Source: Strix aluco
Lineage: Eukaryota > Chordata > Aves > Strigiformes > Strigidae
Direction of reading: 5' to 3'
Length of the DNA: 64,000 nt
Assembly: GCF_031877795.1 (NCBI RefSeq)
Contig: NC_133942.1
Span: forward strand, 2,542,001-2,606,000
Shown here: in pieces, positions 50,690 to 63,000 of the stretch
Numbering within the stretch: position 1 is the first letter of the stretch
How the letters are laid out: each line of letters begins with the position of its first letter
Program-made: the position numbers and the translations under genes
The notes under the pieces: generated by a model
The model's input: the letters and a program-made list of their open reading frames with translations, nothing else
What the model was told of the DNA's origin: nothing
The model's database searches: none

Positions 50690-51530
50690 CAGAGTCCCAC
50701 GCACAGGGACCCTCGGAGCTGCCCCTGCACAGACCCCACTGTCACACGCAGGCAGCCTCCACAGCTGCCCCCAGCCGCCACCCCCCACACCACACCGGGG
50801 GGGTCTCCACAGCTCCCCCCACCGCCCCCCACTGTCAGAGGAGCTGCCTCACCGCTCCCCCCAACCAGACCTCACCGTTACACACCGGCAGCCCCACAGC
50901 TCACACCCCCCTCACACAGAAGAGGCTCCACAGCTCCCCCCATCCCGACCCCTGTCACACACCGGCGGCCCCACATCCCCCCCAGCCCTGACCCACCACA
51001 CACACGCGGCCCCACATCCCCCCCAGCCCTGACCCACCACACACACGCGGCCCCACATCCCCCCCAGCCCTGACCCACCACACACACGCGGCCCCACATC
51101 TCTCCCTCAGACCCCCCCGACCCTGTGCAGGCCCCAGCAGCCAGGCGGTGCCGGGGCGGGGGGGCAGCCACAGTACCTGCCGCAGAGCTGGGGCTCCGGA
51201 GAGGTGAGGAGACACCCCCTTCCCCTCAGGCAGCGCAGGGGTTCCCCTTTTTCCAGCCGGGAGGAGGCGGGGGGTGCCCGCAGAGCGCGGCCCCCACACC
51301 CCTCAGAGCCACCGGCCGCTCCGGGCAGAGGCGCCGCCGCCGCCGGGACCCCCCTGTGCCGCCGGGCAGGAGCCGGCGGGGACGCCGCTGGGTCCTAAAG
51401 GCTCCCGCCTGCCTTCCGCGGGCGGCAAAGCTGCTGCTGCCAGAAACCGGGAGGGGGGGGAGCGGGCGAGCGGTGCCATCGAGAACCACGTGGCAGGAGC
51501 TGGGGGGGGATAAACAAAATAACACACCCC
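50690..51530 (+). repeat. Third copy of the palindrome arm
   Basis: Near-identical to the left arm and spacer at about 37130-37930, including the CACGCACAGGGACCCTCGGA start, the 41-bp repeat (four copies at about 50960-51100) and the GCGGCAAAGCTGCTGCTG segment. The homology begins abruptly at about 50695 in unrelated sequence. The poly-G run of the palindrome spacer is replaced here by a short G-rich segment. Confidence 0.9.
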
Positions 51531-51775
51531 CACCCCGCCCCCTCCGGCGGCGGCCCCCCCACTCCCCGGGGCGAGTTCACGTCGGGAACCTGGAGCCTTT
51601 ACCCGGGTCGGGGTCCCGGCGCTGCCGGGCGCTCCCCGGCTTCAGCTGTTGGTTTCGTGGGGCGGGTTCAGCTTTTCTCTCGGGGGTGTGTATTATTTTG
51701 TTTATCCCCCCCGCCCCCCGCTCCTGCCACGTGGTTCTCGCTGACACACACACACACACACACACACACACCCCG
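51531..51775 (-). repeat. Inverted piece of the palindrome spacer beside the third copy
   Basis: 51540-51680 is the reverse complement of about 37970-38100 (ACCCGGGTCGGGGTCCCGGC and CAGCTGTTGGTTTCG). 51690-51745 is the reverse complement of 51479-51528 (the AACCACGTGGCAGGAGC and ATAAACAAAATAA block). A (CA)n tract follows at about 51744-51771. The third copy is thus itself a short fold-back. Confidence 0.82.
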
Positions 51776-51882
51776 TACGCTTTCCGGAGCAGCAGCTCCT
51801 GGAAAGAGCTCCTGGAGCAAAAATCTTCCTTTAGAGGAGAAAACACATCTCGGGTATCTTCCTCTGTGCTCGTTTGTTCTTG

Positions 51883-54791
51883 AGTGGACAGGGAACAAAG
51901 TGATCTCTACAGCTGATGGATTTGATCACATAGGTGAGTACTGGTGTAGCCATTCTGCAAAGATAACATCATTCCTTCTAACTGAGCTTGTTCAGTAACC
52001 TGCTGGGATATGATATCGCATGCAGTTCTTGAAGTGAACTTTTGAAGCTCTGAAGCTGTTCCGTAGGCTGATGATTTAATATTTTTTCTTGAAAAGGTTC
52101 TGCTGTTTGATGCTCCTACAACTCCATTGACCCACAGACATTCCAGTCCCTTCAGCGCTGCCAGTTGCTTTTGAGCAACCTGAGCACAGTCTTGAATTGT
52201 TTTCTAACAGCAGCACCAGAGCTTACTGAAAAAGGTTGGTAATGGCATTGCTAAACCTTTGATGTGTTTTATTAATATTTAGGATGATGCTTGGGTTGTA
52301 ATTGTGGAAACATGAGCTTGTGTTGTTGTTGATGACTGGAAGACAGTCAGATTTAGCTGGGAGAAGGGGCTTAAATCTGAGAGGTTGGGAATACCCCTTA
52401 ATATGCCCTGAGTTCAGGGAAACTGCTGTGGAGTTCCTGCAGGTGGGTGGGGGAGGCTGCATTCAGCAGGGAGCTGTGTGAGCAGCTGGGGGAAATGACA
52501 GCAACTGAGTGCAGTAATGCTGAGAACTGTTCTTTTTCATTCCTGTAGTGCTGGGGCCTGAATCATAGGCCCTGAAACACAGTTGACCTCTAGATGAACC
52601 TCACAACCAAAGGTTATCCATTATTAGTATCTGCCAATTAGTAAATCTGCATTACCATTAGCGTTAATTATTAGTATCCGATCATTAACGAAATATGAAT
52701 GCTCACTAGTGACAGATGCAGCCTGGACAGAATATAATCAGCAGTGAGGATGAAATGCCGTGAGAATGTACCCAGCTTCCCTCGTTCAGCTTGTTCAAGG
52801 CTGAGAACCCAAGTGTTTGCCTTGTTAGAAACTCCCTTGGTTCTCCCCGAGCCCTGGCCAGGCTCTGGGTGGAATCCAACAGGAGGATGAAACCAGATGT
52901 TTCTGCTCAAAGAAAAGTGCAAGTCTTTCTGACTTGCTGATTTTGGTCCATGAGGCCGGACCCGCTCACAGCGACTCTGGGTGCCTCAGCTACGGGTGGA
53001 CGCCCCGCGTAGGATTTCCCACTCGCCGGGACAGGCTCAACAAATCCTCGCTGCACCTGGGGCTGCCCAGCGCCTGCGGGGCTGGGTGGTGGGAACGGGT
53101 GTGAGTGGGGATGGATCTGCCTTAATCACTATTCTCCCCATTGGGTAGTAATGATTAGGTGCGTTACCTTGCTTATTCTTATTTTTCTATAATTAACTGT
53201 ATGTAGTAATAATTAAGTGTAGTATTCTGTATTTTTCTTATTGCTTATTTCCTGTATTACTTGCTTATATCTTTTAATTATTAACAGTAAAATAAGCCCA
53301 CTCTTTTTACTCTGGTGTCTGAAGTTAATTGGCATCCTCAATCAGCAGAGCAATTCTTAGTTAGCAATTTATAATAGCATGCAAATATTGTATTGCAAAT
53401 TGCTAAAGAATATAAAGGAAGTATAAATGAGTAACTTCTGAAGTAAGTAACTTGAGTTTCTATAGCTTTTTGTGTTCTCAATTGTCCTTGGACTATTGAG
53501 GGGAAAAAAAGAATATCCCTTTTCTGTAGTAAAAATCTCTGCTATGTGAAAAAGACATGTCTTAGTCATGAGTGTATTTAATAGTTCAGGCTTTATTTTT
53601 TTTTTATTTTAGCCTTCAGTGAATGTGGCTCTTTGTAGGGATTGCTTTTTGCTTTGCTGGTGATTGTGGGTTTTTTCTTCAAATAAGGAAGTGATACAGA
53701 GTGAAAAATGGAAAGACAAAGATTTCTGCTGTGTTATTTTTATACTTTCTGTTTAAGATGATGAAGGGAGTTTTGTCAAAATTAAAGGAATTGCATAACA
53801 ACCACCATCTTATGCCTTTTTTCAGGATTTACAGACTTGGCAAACCAGCAGGTGGTAACTGGCCTCATTTCTTGGGGTGCACAAGTGGTCACCTGGTTCT
53901 GTGGACCCAGTCTCCTTCCAGAGGGTGTAGGTGAGCCTGAACTGTGACCCGTTTGTGAGCAGGAGACTCTCCAGCGAGTGATTCCGATGAACACGTGCTC
54001 AGCCCTGTTTCTGTACATGTTTCATCGATAACGAGTCGTGTTGGTTCAGCTGCAGCGTGTGTTGAAATTCTGTTGGTGAAACTGAGACTGGTCTGTTTTT
54101 TCAAAGAGTGTAGAATAATGCAAGCAGTTTCTTTCCTGGATGTTTTTTAGAGAGAACAGTATGCCTCTGACTTCAGGGAGTTGCTTGTGTCCACAGCTTG
54201 AACTACTTGTAATTTCAAACACATTGCTATTAAACAAGAAATACTGTAATGCTTGTTTTTCCAGTAAAAGCATTCCCTGCATGTTTTGAACTTTTTATTT
54301 ATTGCTTGAGGAAGAAATACACCTTGGAAAAACTTCTTTATTTGGAGAGATTAGAAACTCAATTGCCAGCCTTAATTGTCTTACAAATGCTGATGTGACA
54401 TGTTTAAAAACCATTCCCTTTGAGAATTGTTGGGATTTTTTTATAGCGACCTTCAGCTTACACTACGTATTCTGAGTGCTACATCAACTTGAAATGGCAC
54501 TTGAGACAAGGAGGAATTGAGTCTTGGGTCTTACCTCTCTTTTAGCAAAGGCAGAAACAGGACTGGCTTCTTTCAAAGTTGGGGTCTTGCCTGTGCTTGA
54601 GGCTCAGCTTGTACAATCTTCTGTCTTTTTAGTCCACAATTTTAGTTTAAAAATGGGATGTTACTTCTTTAACTTGCTTTTACTTTCTTGCCTATAGATG
54701 ATGACATGCATCTGTCTAGACCTTTCTACAATTGTCCTCTGATTCAGAGCTGCTATACTGGTCATCGACAGAAGCTTGAGCATTTATCGAG
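51883..54791 (+). pseudogene. AHCTF1: AHCTF1 (ELYS) fragment, four exons with a break
   Basis: ELYS is a large nucleoporin that seeds pore assembly on chromatin. Here only a short internal part is present: an exon ending at 51933 (FVLEWTGNKVISTADGFDHI), 52097-52234 ([20 protein letters not shown] then [16 protein letters not shown]), 53826-53930 (TDLANQQVVTGLISWGAQVV then SLLPEGV) and 54698-54791 (LSRPFYNCPLIQSCYTGHRQ then KLEHLSR). All match consecutive parts of the human protein, with correct AG/GT borders and phases for the last three. The frame is broken near 52110 (TGA or a small indel at the LFD-equivalent position). The exon that should follow (GKW...) was not found. The first exon lies about 100 bp from the GC-rich third palindrome-arm copy, with no room for the upstream exons, so this is a rearranged fragment. 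Confidence 0.82.
52680..53320 (+). repeat. Interspersed repeat, copy 2
   Basis: Same orientation and order of shared blocks as 31880-32510 (GAAACTCCCTTGGTT, TCTGGGTGGAA, ACAGGAGGATGAAA, CGCGTAGGATTTCC). It sits in the intron between AHCTF1 exons ending 52234 and starting 53826. Probably an LTR; boundaries are approximate. Confidence 0.6.
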
Positions 54792-57700
54792 GTAAGCTCG
54801 AACACTTCCACTGCAAATTCAGGAGTGGAAGGGAATGGCTTTTACATCAACAGTTGTATTTGCTACGGTTACTGCGTGTGCTGGCAGTACTCTTGACTTC
54901 AGCAGTGCCTGTGGTCTGTTGAACACAGAGGTTACTTTCCTGTGTTGCAATGTTTATATAGGACAGTGAGAGTTACGTGTAGTTGGCACATCAAGCACTC
55001 TACTGGGTATTGTCTAAAAGTCACTGCCTGATGTAAAAAAATCTTATCCAAAAAAATGCAAGGTAGGAAAGAATGAATGCGTAATAGCTAGGTAATGCCC
55101 TGCTTATTCACTGAAATACCATAAATCAGTTTAGTCTGCAGGGATTGGAAAGTACTTAACTATTAACCAAAAAACCCCCACCACCAAACCCCTCAAGATA
55201 ATAAGGCAAATGCTTAGCTTGGCAGAGTTCAGTATCATCAATATTTTCTTCCGTACCAAAGATTAAAAAATACATTTTCACAAATATGCTGGGAAAAAAC
55301 CTCTTGATGTTCAGAAAAATCTGGAAATAATGAATAACGATTAAAACAATATATTTAGAGATATACTTAAAACTCAGTGTTTGGAAAAATCTGAAGTGAT
55401 GCACCCAGCAGAGCCACGGCCTGGAGCTTGAGCGCCATGACACAGGAGCTGTGGAAGAGCCAGGTCTGCTCCTGCAGAGCTGCGGAGGGAGAAGTAGAAA
55501 ACATTGGGGGGCTGAGAAGGAGCCCACATCTCCCCTGCCATGGGCAGCCCACCCAGGCCGTGCCGGCCGCTTAGATCAGTGCCAGCTGTGACATAGGCCC
55601 ATGTCTTTCTTCATTGAGGGCATCAGAAGCACCAAAATAGAGCCAAAAAACCCTAATGAAATTTCACTAGGAAACCTCACATTGAGAGACTGTGGCAATG
55701 TGAGGTTCTTACAGAAGTTTTGCACCCACCAGTGTTTTAATTGCTTGTGCAATTCTGAGTTAAAAGCCTGAATTAAGAAATGGTCTGAACCTCTAAACCT
55801 GAGTTTTATTCCCTGATAACTAGAGGGCCTCTCAGCATTGCCATAAATACTGTGCTGAAACTTGTTCATTAAGAAATTCCTCAGCATCAAGCTATATGCT
55901 GCTAGGATCTGCTCAAAGCAGAGGTCCAGCAATCAGCATAAAAACTTGCTGAACTGGAGTTTGCGTGTTTATAGCTTTCACTTAGCCATATGAACACACT
56001 TTGCAGAAAATCCCTGCTTCCTAGTAGGCAGGAAAAAAAAGCCACCTCAAAATATACAGGCTAAAAAATATCCCCATCACTTTTGGAAGGTGCTGGCAAT
56101 GCTGTGGGAGCAGGCGCCTGTGTACCTGTGTGCATGTGGTTGTGCCACGCCACGTCTCTGCTGGCTCCAACAGGTATTTAGAGCTGTCAGAGCTCTGCAG
56201 AAATGCAGTCCCGCTTGGCTGGGGCTTGTACAGGTTTTGAGGCTGATACCCCCTGCTATCACTTACAGGATCTGAATGCCCAATTCTTATTAAAATTAAT
56301 GTGAACTCTGCTATCCAGCTTTCCTCTGCAGCTTTGAAAAATCTCAGCCTGGGATCAGATGTGAGTCACCAGAGTTTGGTACCTTTGCAGAGTTTTATTT
56401 TCAGCTGCAGGCTGGAACATTTCCAGACAAACTTTATGTAAAATTCACTCCAAACCCCACGTGGGAATCCAGGCTCATATAAAATGCTACAAACTTTTTG
56501 CAAGCTCCTAAGCTGGAGGCATTCTTTTCTTTCAAAAACAAGAAACACCTGAGGCTTGCATTTTCTCCCCATATTATCTATTTACATACCCTATTTTGTT
56601 CTAACATCCAAGCCCCACAGAAAGCCTTGGTGAGACTGGAGGGGTCTATGATACCTGTCTTGCACATGGGAACTGCAGCACAAACTCGCTTATTTAAACT
56701 TATATGGCAGGAGCAGAGATTTCGGGCCTGCCTTCTCGAGTCAAAGGCTGTCCTCAGCTACCCGGGGTCTGTCTTTCAGGTACAGTGTGAAACAGAGGTT
56801 ATATACAGTTTGGATCACCCTTGCTGCAGCCTGAAGAGCCCTGAAGACATCACCCATCTCCTGGAAAGATTCAACTGTCTTCCAAAAATGCTAAAAAAAT
56901 CATCGATGTGGAAAGTCAGTAAAGGCAAGTGAAGATTTTTTGTTGTTATTTTTGTTCTTTTTTTTTTATGTGACAGATTAACAGTGGAAGTACAATGCAT
57001 TTTACAGTTTGGGTGTTAATCCTTAGTGTGCTGTGAAATGGAGAAGACACTCTCTGCGCCTCAGAAAACAAAGACGTATCTCATAAGGGATATAAACACG
57101 GCAGGTCTCCCAGAGTGATGCGCACTCAGAGCGCTGCTTTCCGGCACAGGAGATGAAATCATAATAACATACACTTATTTACTTTTAAAAACCATCAATA
57201 ATAAGAGCTGTATAGCTGAACTCTGGGCTCTTCTCACATGCACTTAAAAATGAAATGAATCTTAAGAAGAAACAGAAACATATGTGTGTATAAGCAGCGT
57301 AAGCTATATTACAAAACACACTGAATTATCTATGTTTCTTTAAACTACCTTCAAGAGTATTTGTCACTGTTAGCAATTTGTATCCAGAGAGCTCAAATCC
57401 ATCACAAAAATGGGTCTGTATTATTTATCATCACTGTTCCACAGATAGGAAAACTAAGGCAGAAATAAGGGCTGATGCAGGCAGCTAATGGCCATGGGGG
57501 GAGCAGGGCCCCGCTCTGGAATTAGCGGTGGTGCTCTCCTTGCTGTTGGTTGTTGCTAAACTAAGCTGGCAAATGCATCAAAGCCCTGCTCAATTTTCTA
57601 CCCCGCTGCATTCCCTTTGGGCATCACCCTGAGGCCTCAGTTGAAAAAATGGCTTCAGGCACCTTCCCCTGGGGACAGGCATGTTTCTGGGGGGATGCTC

Positions 57701-58935
57701 CCCAGTGAGGAGGAGCCAGCTGAGGGCTGCCATGGGGGACAGGCAGCAGGTGGCTTCACCTCTGCCCTCCTGGGAAGGCAGATGCCCAGATCCTCCACCT
57801 CTGGCTTTGCCAAGACCTATGTCACACCTCCGGTTTGCTTTGATTTGTACCATTCCCCACATCCCAGGAGACCTCTCTGGGGACTTTTATTTTCCAGAGA
57901 GCCTTTCGCTGTCACAGGGCCTTCGAGGGTGAATTCAAATCAGTCATCAACCTCCCACTGAGTTCAGAACACCTCTTTCACCATTTTAAATGAATTTTAA
58001 ATGGATGCAATGCACTCGATCTTCCAGCTGAAATAACTTCAGTACTATCCCCCCAGCCTGAATTCCTTTTCCCCCTTGCTCTCTGCTCACTTCAGATAAT
58101 TCAACGGGAATTTATTTGAAAAGAGGTGGTGGGTCACAAATGAAGTAAAACACTGACAGCAGGAGTTCCTACCCGTTCACTGCTTATGTGAAAGGCAGGG
58201 AGCCAGATTTAGGGAGCTGTGGGATAGTTATCATTAGGCTAGTTGAAAATATTCCATCTCCCCAGAGGGTGGTTTTTTTTTTTTTATTTCTTCCTTCTTC
58301 ATTTCCCATAAGAATAGATTTTCTTTTGATTAAATGATATTTTAAAAAAATGTGTCTGTTCCCTCGTCTTGCTGGAAAAAGTCAAAAGCCTGAGAGAGGA
58401 AACTCTAACTAGCCCTAGCCACAGGCCTGCCTGGAGGCACTGCCAGGGAAAGTGCCTTCTGGGAAGTGTAGTTCGATTTAGGAAATCAAAGGTGCTGCAG
58501 GGAAGGGTGGAGGCACCCTGGAGCCAAGCTGTACCTCCCTGGCAGGATTCCTCAATTAAACTGCTCTGGTTTGTGGCTGAAAAGAAAGGCAGCTTCTGAA
58601 TTCTAACCAAGGAAAGCTCTCATCTTTGATGAAAGTATGAGCTTAGATGCCAGGTCTATTCCTGGTGAAGTTTCCTCCTGAATCTCACTCCTTACTCCAG
58701 AAAATGCAATGCCTGGACGAGCTACTTATTCCTCCCCTGTGTCACCAAGAGGGACACACGCCAGAGGACCTTACTAGTGCTGTTGGCAGATGCAAAATGT
58801 TACACAAGGTGACCTTATGGGGAGATGTTACAAGTGAAGTGTGGATTACTAGCAGTCCCTTGGGGATTAAGAGACAGATGAACCACTTGACTCCCAAAAT
58901 GTTTTTGGAAGTGGACTGCTTTTTCTTAAAAAAAA
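54792..58935. other. No gene recognised
   Basis: About 4.1 kb without a convincing exon. I looked for the next AHCTF1 exons and did not find them. An open frame at 56498-56932 (144 residues) has no domain I recognise. Composition is ordinary, with T and A runs. Confidence 0.4.
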
Positions 58936-59258
58936 CCAGGAGCATATAAGAAAGATGGGGACAGACTCTTTAACAGGGCCTATAGAGATAGGACAAGGGG
59001 TAATAGTTTTAAACTAAAAGAGGGTAGATTCAGCCTAGATATAAGAGATTTTTTTATGATGCGGGTGGTGAACCACTGGAACAAGTTGCCTGGAGAGGTG
59101 GTAGATGCCCCATCCCTGGAAACATTCAAGGTCAGGTTGGATGGGACTCTGAGCAACCTGATCTAGTTGAAGATGTCCCTGCTCACTGCAGGGGGGTTGG
59201 ACCAGATGACCTTTAAAGGTCCCTTCCAGCCCAAACCATTCTGTGATTTATGATTCTT
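58936..59258 (+). mobile_element. CR1 LINE 3' end, 5'-truncated
   Basis: Plus-strand CR1 tail: GGGGACAGACTCTTTAACAG, ATAGGACAAGGGGTAATAG, GGAGAGGTGGTAGATGCCCC, GCAACCTGATCTAGTTGAAG and TTCTGTGATTTATGATTC, the terminal repeat. About 320 bp, a typical 5'-truncated CR1 insertion. Confidence 0.9.
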
Positions 59259-59656
59259 TATTTGGGACCATCTTCTTTTTTTCAAAGCCTGTGTGAACAG
59301 ATAATGTCCACCACAAGCTGCAGTAATAAAAGTTATTGCTGTTATTACTGATGGGAGCACAGTCCTTCTCTGGGTGAATCCTAAGCTGTCAGGGGGTTAT
59401 GTGCTCCACAGTAGGGTTACTTAAACCCTTAAGAGACTTGGCATGAACTGAACTGTATTTGAACTGTGGTAGTTCAAACCAAAAGCAGCAAGATTTGGGT
59501 ATCTGCCATTTGCATTAGCTGTGCTGACCCTTGCCCTCCATTGCAAACGCTTTCTTTCCTACAATGACTGAGGTTCCTTCCAGCCCCACTATTGCTTGTT
59601 CATTTGCTGGTTGCTCCATTAATGACTTGCCATTGTTAGAAGCTCCAAAGGGATGA

Positions 59657-60073
59657 TGTAGGAGTCTGGGCCACGCTGGGGGAAAGTTAGTGCAGGCAGA
59701 AGAATGCAAGGATGAAGACTAGGCCAGCAAAATAAGGCTGGCAAAAACACACAAGACAGCAGATAAGTGAGAAACACCTGTGGTCAGCAAAAGCACACAA
59801 GTCTGAGCAAAACAGGGTATGAGACAAGGGAGTTTTTGGCAAGTTTTGGGCTTTACGTGCTAATTGCAATTAACCAATGCAAATGCTTGTAGAGGCGCAT
59901 GAACAGCGCGTGCAGATAACCTGTAGCCTATTAGAAGATAGATGAGTGCGTGTACGGAACTTAGTAGAATATAAATGTAACCAGGATTGGAAAAATAAAG
60001 ATGGACGATCTGATCATCACATTGGTGTTGTGTCGTTCCTGTTCCCGCACGGAGAAATAAGGACCCCGGCTAA
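59657..60073 (+). mobile_element. ERV LTR (5' LTR remnant)
   Basis: U3-R-U5-like sequence with AATATAAATG near 59967, AATAAAG near 59995 and a GTGTCGTTCCTGTTCCCGCA U5-like segment, immediately followed by a primer-binding site. The start near 59657 (TGTAGGAGTC) is a guess; the end lies just before 60074. Confidence 0.65.
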
Positions 60074-60091
60074 TGGTGACCCCGACAGGAT
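60074..60091 (+). promoter_or_regulatory. Retroviral primer-binding site
   Basis: TGGTGACCCCGACAGGAT, close to the tRNA-Trp-type primer site of alpharetroviruses (my recollection). No gag leader or coding follows; the next bases are AT-rich unrelated sequence. Confidence 0.65.
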
Positions 60092-63000
60092 CCCTTATTT
60101 TAATTAACCCAGAAAAACACCACCACCCTCATGCTGCTGCGGCACTTCAGGGCACCTAAAACTGACCTTTGCAGCTTTTTAAAGGGATTTAATTAAACAG
60201 AACTTGTTGTCTGAAGTCTTTCCAGTCCCACCATACAGCACATGGCATCTTTCCTTAGTTTGCCAAAGCCCTTTGGGATCTGCCCTACTTCAGTTCACTA
60301 AAAAGTCTGCCTGGATCCTGCCCCCTTCAAGCCAGGCCAATAATCCTCAGCAGTCTCTTCCCAGAGCCTGTTGCCAAATTTTATTTTCCCTACATGAAAC
60401 CTTTTCCTGGAAGTGAGCTTGAAAATCCTGCGAGAGGAAATGTTTTTGGGAGAGGGATGTCAGTGATGGTTCAGAAGAACTATCAGAGGAACATCCCTGT
60501 CTCCTTTCAGCTGAGGATGTCACAACAGCCATCTGGCACACCCTGGGTCAGGTTCACCCCAGGCACGGTAAAAAGGGGTTAAATTGCACAGAGCAGAGGC
60601 ATGTTTTGGGGGAAGAGAAGTTCTGTGGCTCCCTCTCTAGATGGAAAAGGGAAAATAAAGTTGCATTCCTGCTGTCTGTTTAAGAGCTTACTTACAAGGG
60701 GAAATTAATCCAAAATTAACTAGTGGTGTGAATTGCAAGTGGATTAGTTAAATTACATTAAATCCAGGTCTGGATACTTTAATTTAAAATGAAAGTGGCC
60801 TTAATTCAATTTGGCTCAAGTCACTTCAAAAGTGAATTAAGTAAAACTTAATTACGGACACTTTAATTCCAAATGAGTGTGTCTACACAGGTTGTTTAAT
60901 GTGCTTTCATTTATCCATTTTTAGAATGAATCTTGATGAGCTTTTCTGAATCTCCCTATGGTAGACAGACCCTCATTTGTATAGTAAAAAACCCCCTGAT
61001 TCTCTCTAAAAGTGGAAAGAAAAAAAAAAAAAAAGAAAAGACAAATAACTTCTGTCTCTTGCCAGACAAAATAATGATGCCGTGTTTGCCTTGCCCTGTG
61101 CTGCAGCACTGGGGACCACTGTGCCTGGAGGACTTTCTCCTCGAAGCCATTTTCTGGCAATATTCCTTCCTACCAGCTCCAGTCAATATTTCCAGTAACT
61201 CTTCCTTTGCTATGCTTTCCCAGGGCCACCAAAAACCTGTAAGGTCTCAACCTGCTCCACCAGGAGCAAGTGGTGGTTTTTCTGCAAGGGATCTTTTACT
61301 GACCACTGCAAAAACCATTGTCCTGGCTGATAGCGATAGGGCAAGGTCTGATTCCCTGCTGCAGGGCACCCTGTGTAGTTATTTATAGCCATGAGGTATG
61401 AAGACCTGTCAAGCACATGCAAATGGATCCAAATTATAATCAGCTTCAATTCCTGTGCTCTCTTTCCTCCACTTGTTCCAGCAGAGTTGCTCATTTCAGG
61501 GATGGAGACGCAGATCTCACTGTAGGAATGGCCACTGCTCCATCATTTTGTCTAGTGTGAGTGTATCCTCCAAACTGGGCACAAAATATTTCTGGTCCGG
61601 AAGCCACCATCAGGCCAACACTAATGAGCTATGATGGCACAGGTGAGGTAGGTGGAATCAAGATGCTGTGGAGATGCAGTAATGAACCACTAATGCCAAA
61701 ACCCCCCTGAAATGAGGTGAGAGAGACAGGCCCAAACTTTCTGATTTTCCTCCCACAGAAAATGGCGTTAACACTGAAGTCTTCCCTGCAAAGTTCTTTC
61801 AATTTAACAGAACTGTATTTTGGACTCAAAATCCCTGCTTGGAAACATTTTTCTGGCCAACCACACTACTTGTCACTGCTGTGGGCTGCTCCATGTTAGC
61901 TCACTTCTAGTCTCCTTCTGTTTACGTGCATGATGAAGAAAAGAAGCTATTCCTCACTGAACAGAACAAATTAACCTTCAACACATTGTCCTAACCATGA
62001 CTCCTTATTCCAGTGCTACCTGGATCCAGAGAAACCAGAATGAAGGGCAGATGCATCCTCAGCAGCACATCCTGCCCCACCTGGATCCCACCCTGGCCTC
62101 TCTGCTCCAGAGCTGGTCCCTTAGCCACATCATTTATCACTTCAACAAGATTAATTTCCATTTTTCCGAGGTGTGTTTGAAGCTGCTGAGTCTCTACACA
62201 CTTTCTAAGATTGGTTGGCAATTTCTTCCAGCTCCTAGCTGCAACGCATGGGGGGTCTGCTGCCTCTCGTGCTGTTTGTTGTGCTGCTGTTGCTCTCTTC
62301 TTCTCTGTGCTTGGAGCACAGAAATGCTTCCTGTTGTTTTCAGGCTGGTTTCCTAAGGAAATTGAATCATGTGGGATCAATCTATTTTTGGGTGTCTCCT
62401 TGTCTTTTCAGCCTTCTGACCACGTTCAAAGAAATTTGACAGAACTAGAGGATAGCGTAGGGGGATGTAGCGAACATTGTGGGAGGAAAAGAAGTAGAGG
62501 AGTTATTCAATGCATACTATAGCTCTAGTCCCATCTATATACAGGTGCTGGAGAGAAGGAGGTTTTTAAAGGTGAGGGCTGTTCAAGATAAATGAGATTA
62601 TTCTCTTTAAGTTCTGAAGTCTGTGCACCCCCTCCTGATGTGTAAAACAAGGTTAAGAAGGTCTGCCCTACCACAGAGCTGCCCTGAAGAGAAATGCATT
62701 AAAACCATGCCAGCGGAGATGCAGGAGTGATAGGCAGAGTTTATTATATTTCAGAGTTGTGTTAGATATTAATCATTTTGCATCCTAAAAAGGTGTCCGA
62801 GGAACTTATTTGTGGTGGAAATGTCAGATAAGAGAGATGCCGTGTCTCCAACGGAAAATAAACAGCGAATACTGTGGAATGTTACTCTAAAATGACCTTT
62901 TACTTTATATTAAAGCAAACAGGTAAAAATCAAAGTCAAACTCCCAGCAGAGAGAACAGTGTGTGGATGTGTGTTTGCACACGTGTCGGTGTGTCTTCCT

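Noticed and set aside
56498-56932. 144-residue open frame
   Set aside because: No domain, Kozak context or splice support was seen; it is likely chance in a gene-free stretch.
61991-62380. Minus-strand frame with a LINE ORF2 tail-like segment
   Set aside because: Only about 20 residues look similar (SWKKLPTNLRKC), with no other LINE motif, so I did not call an element.
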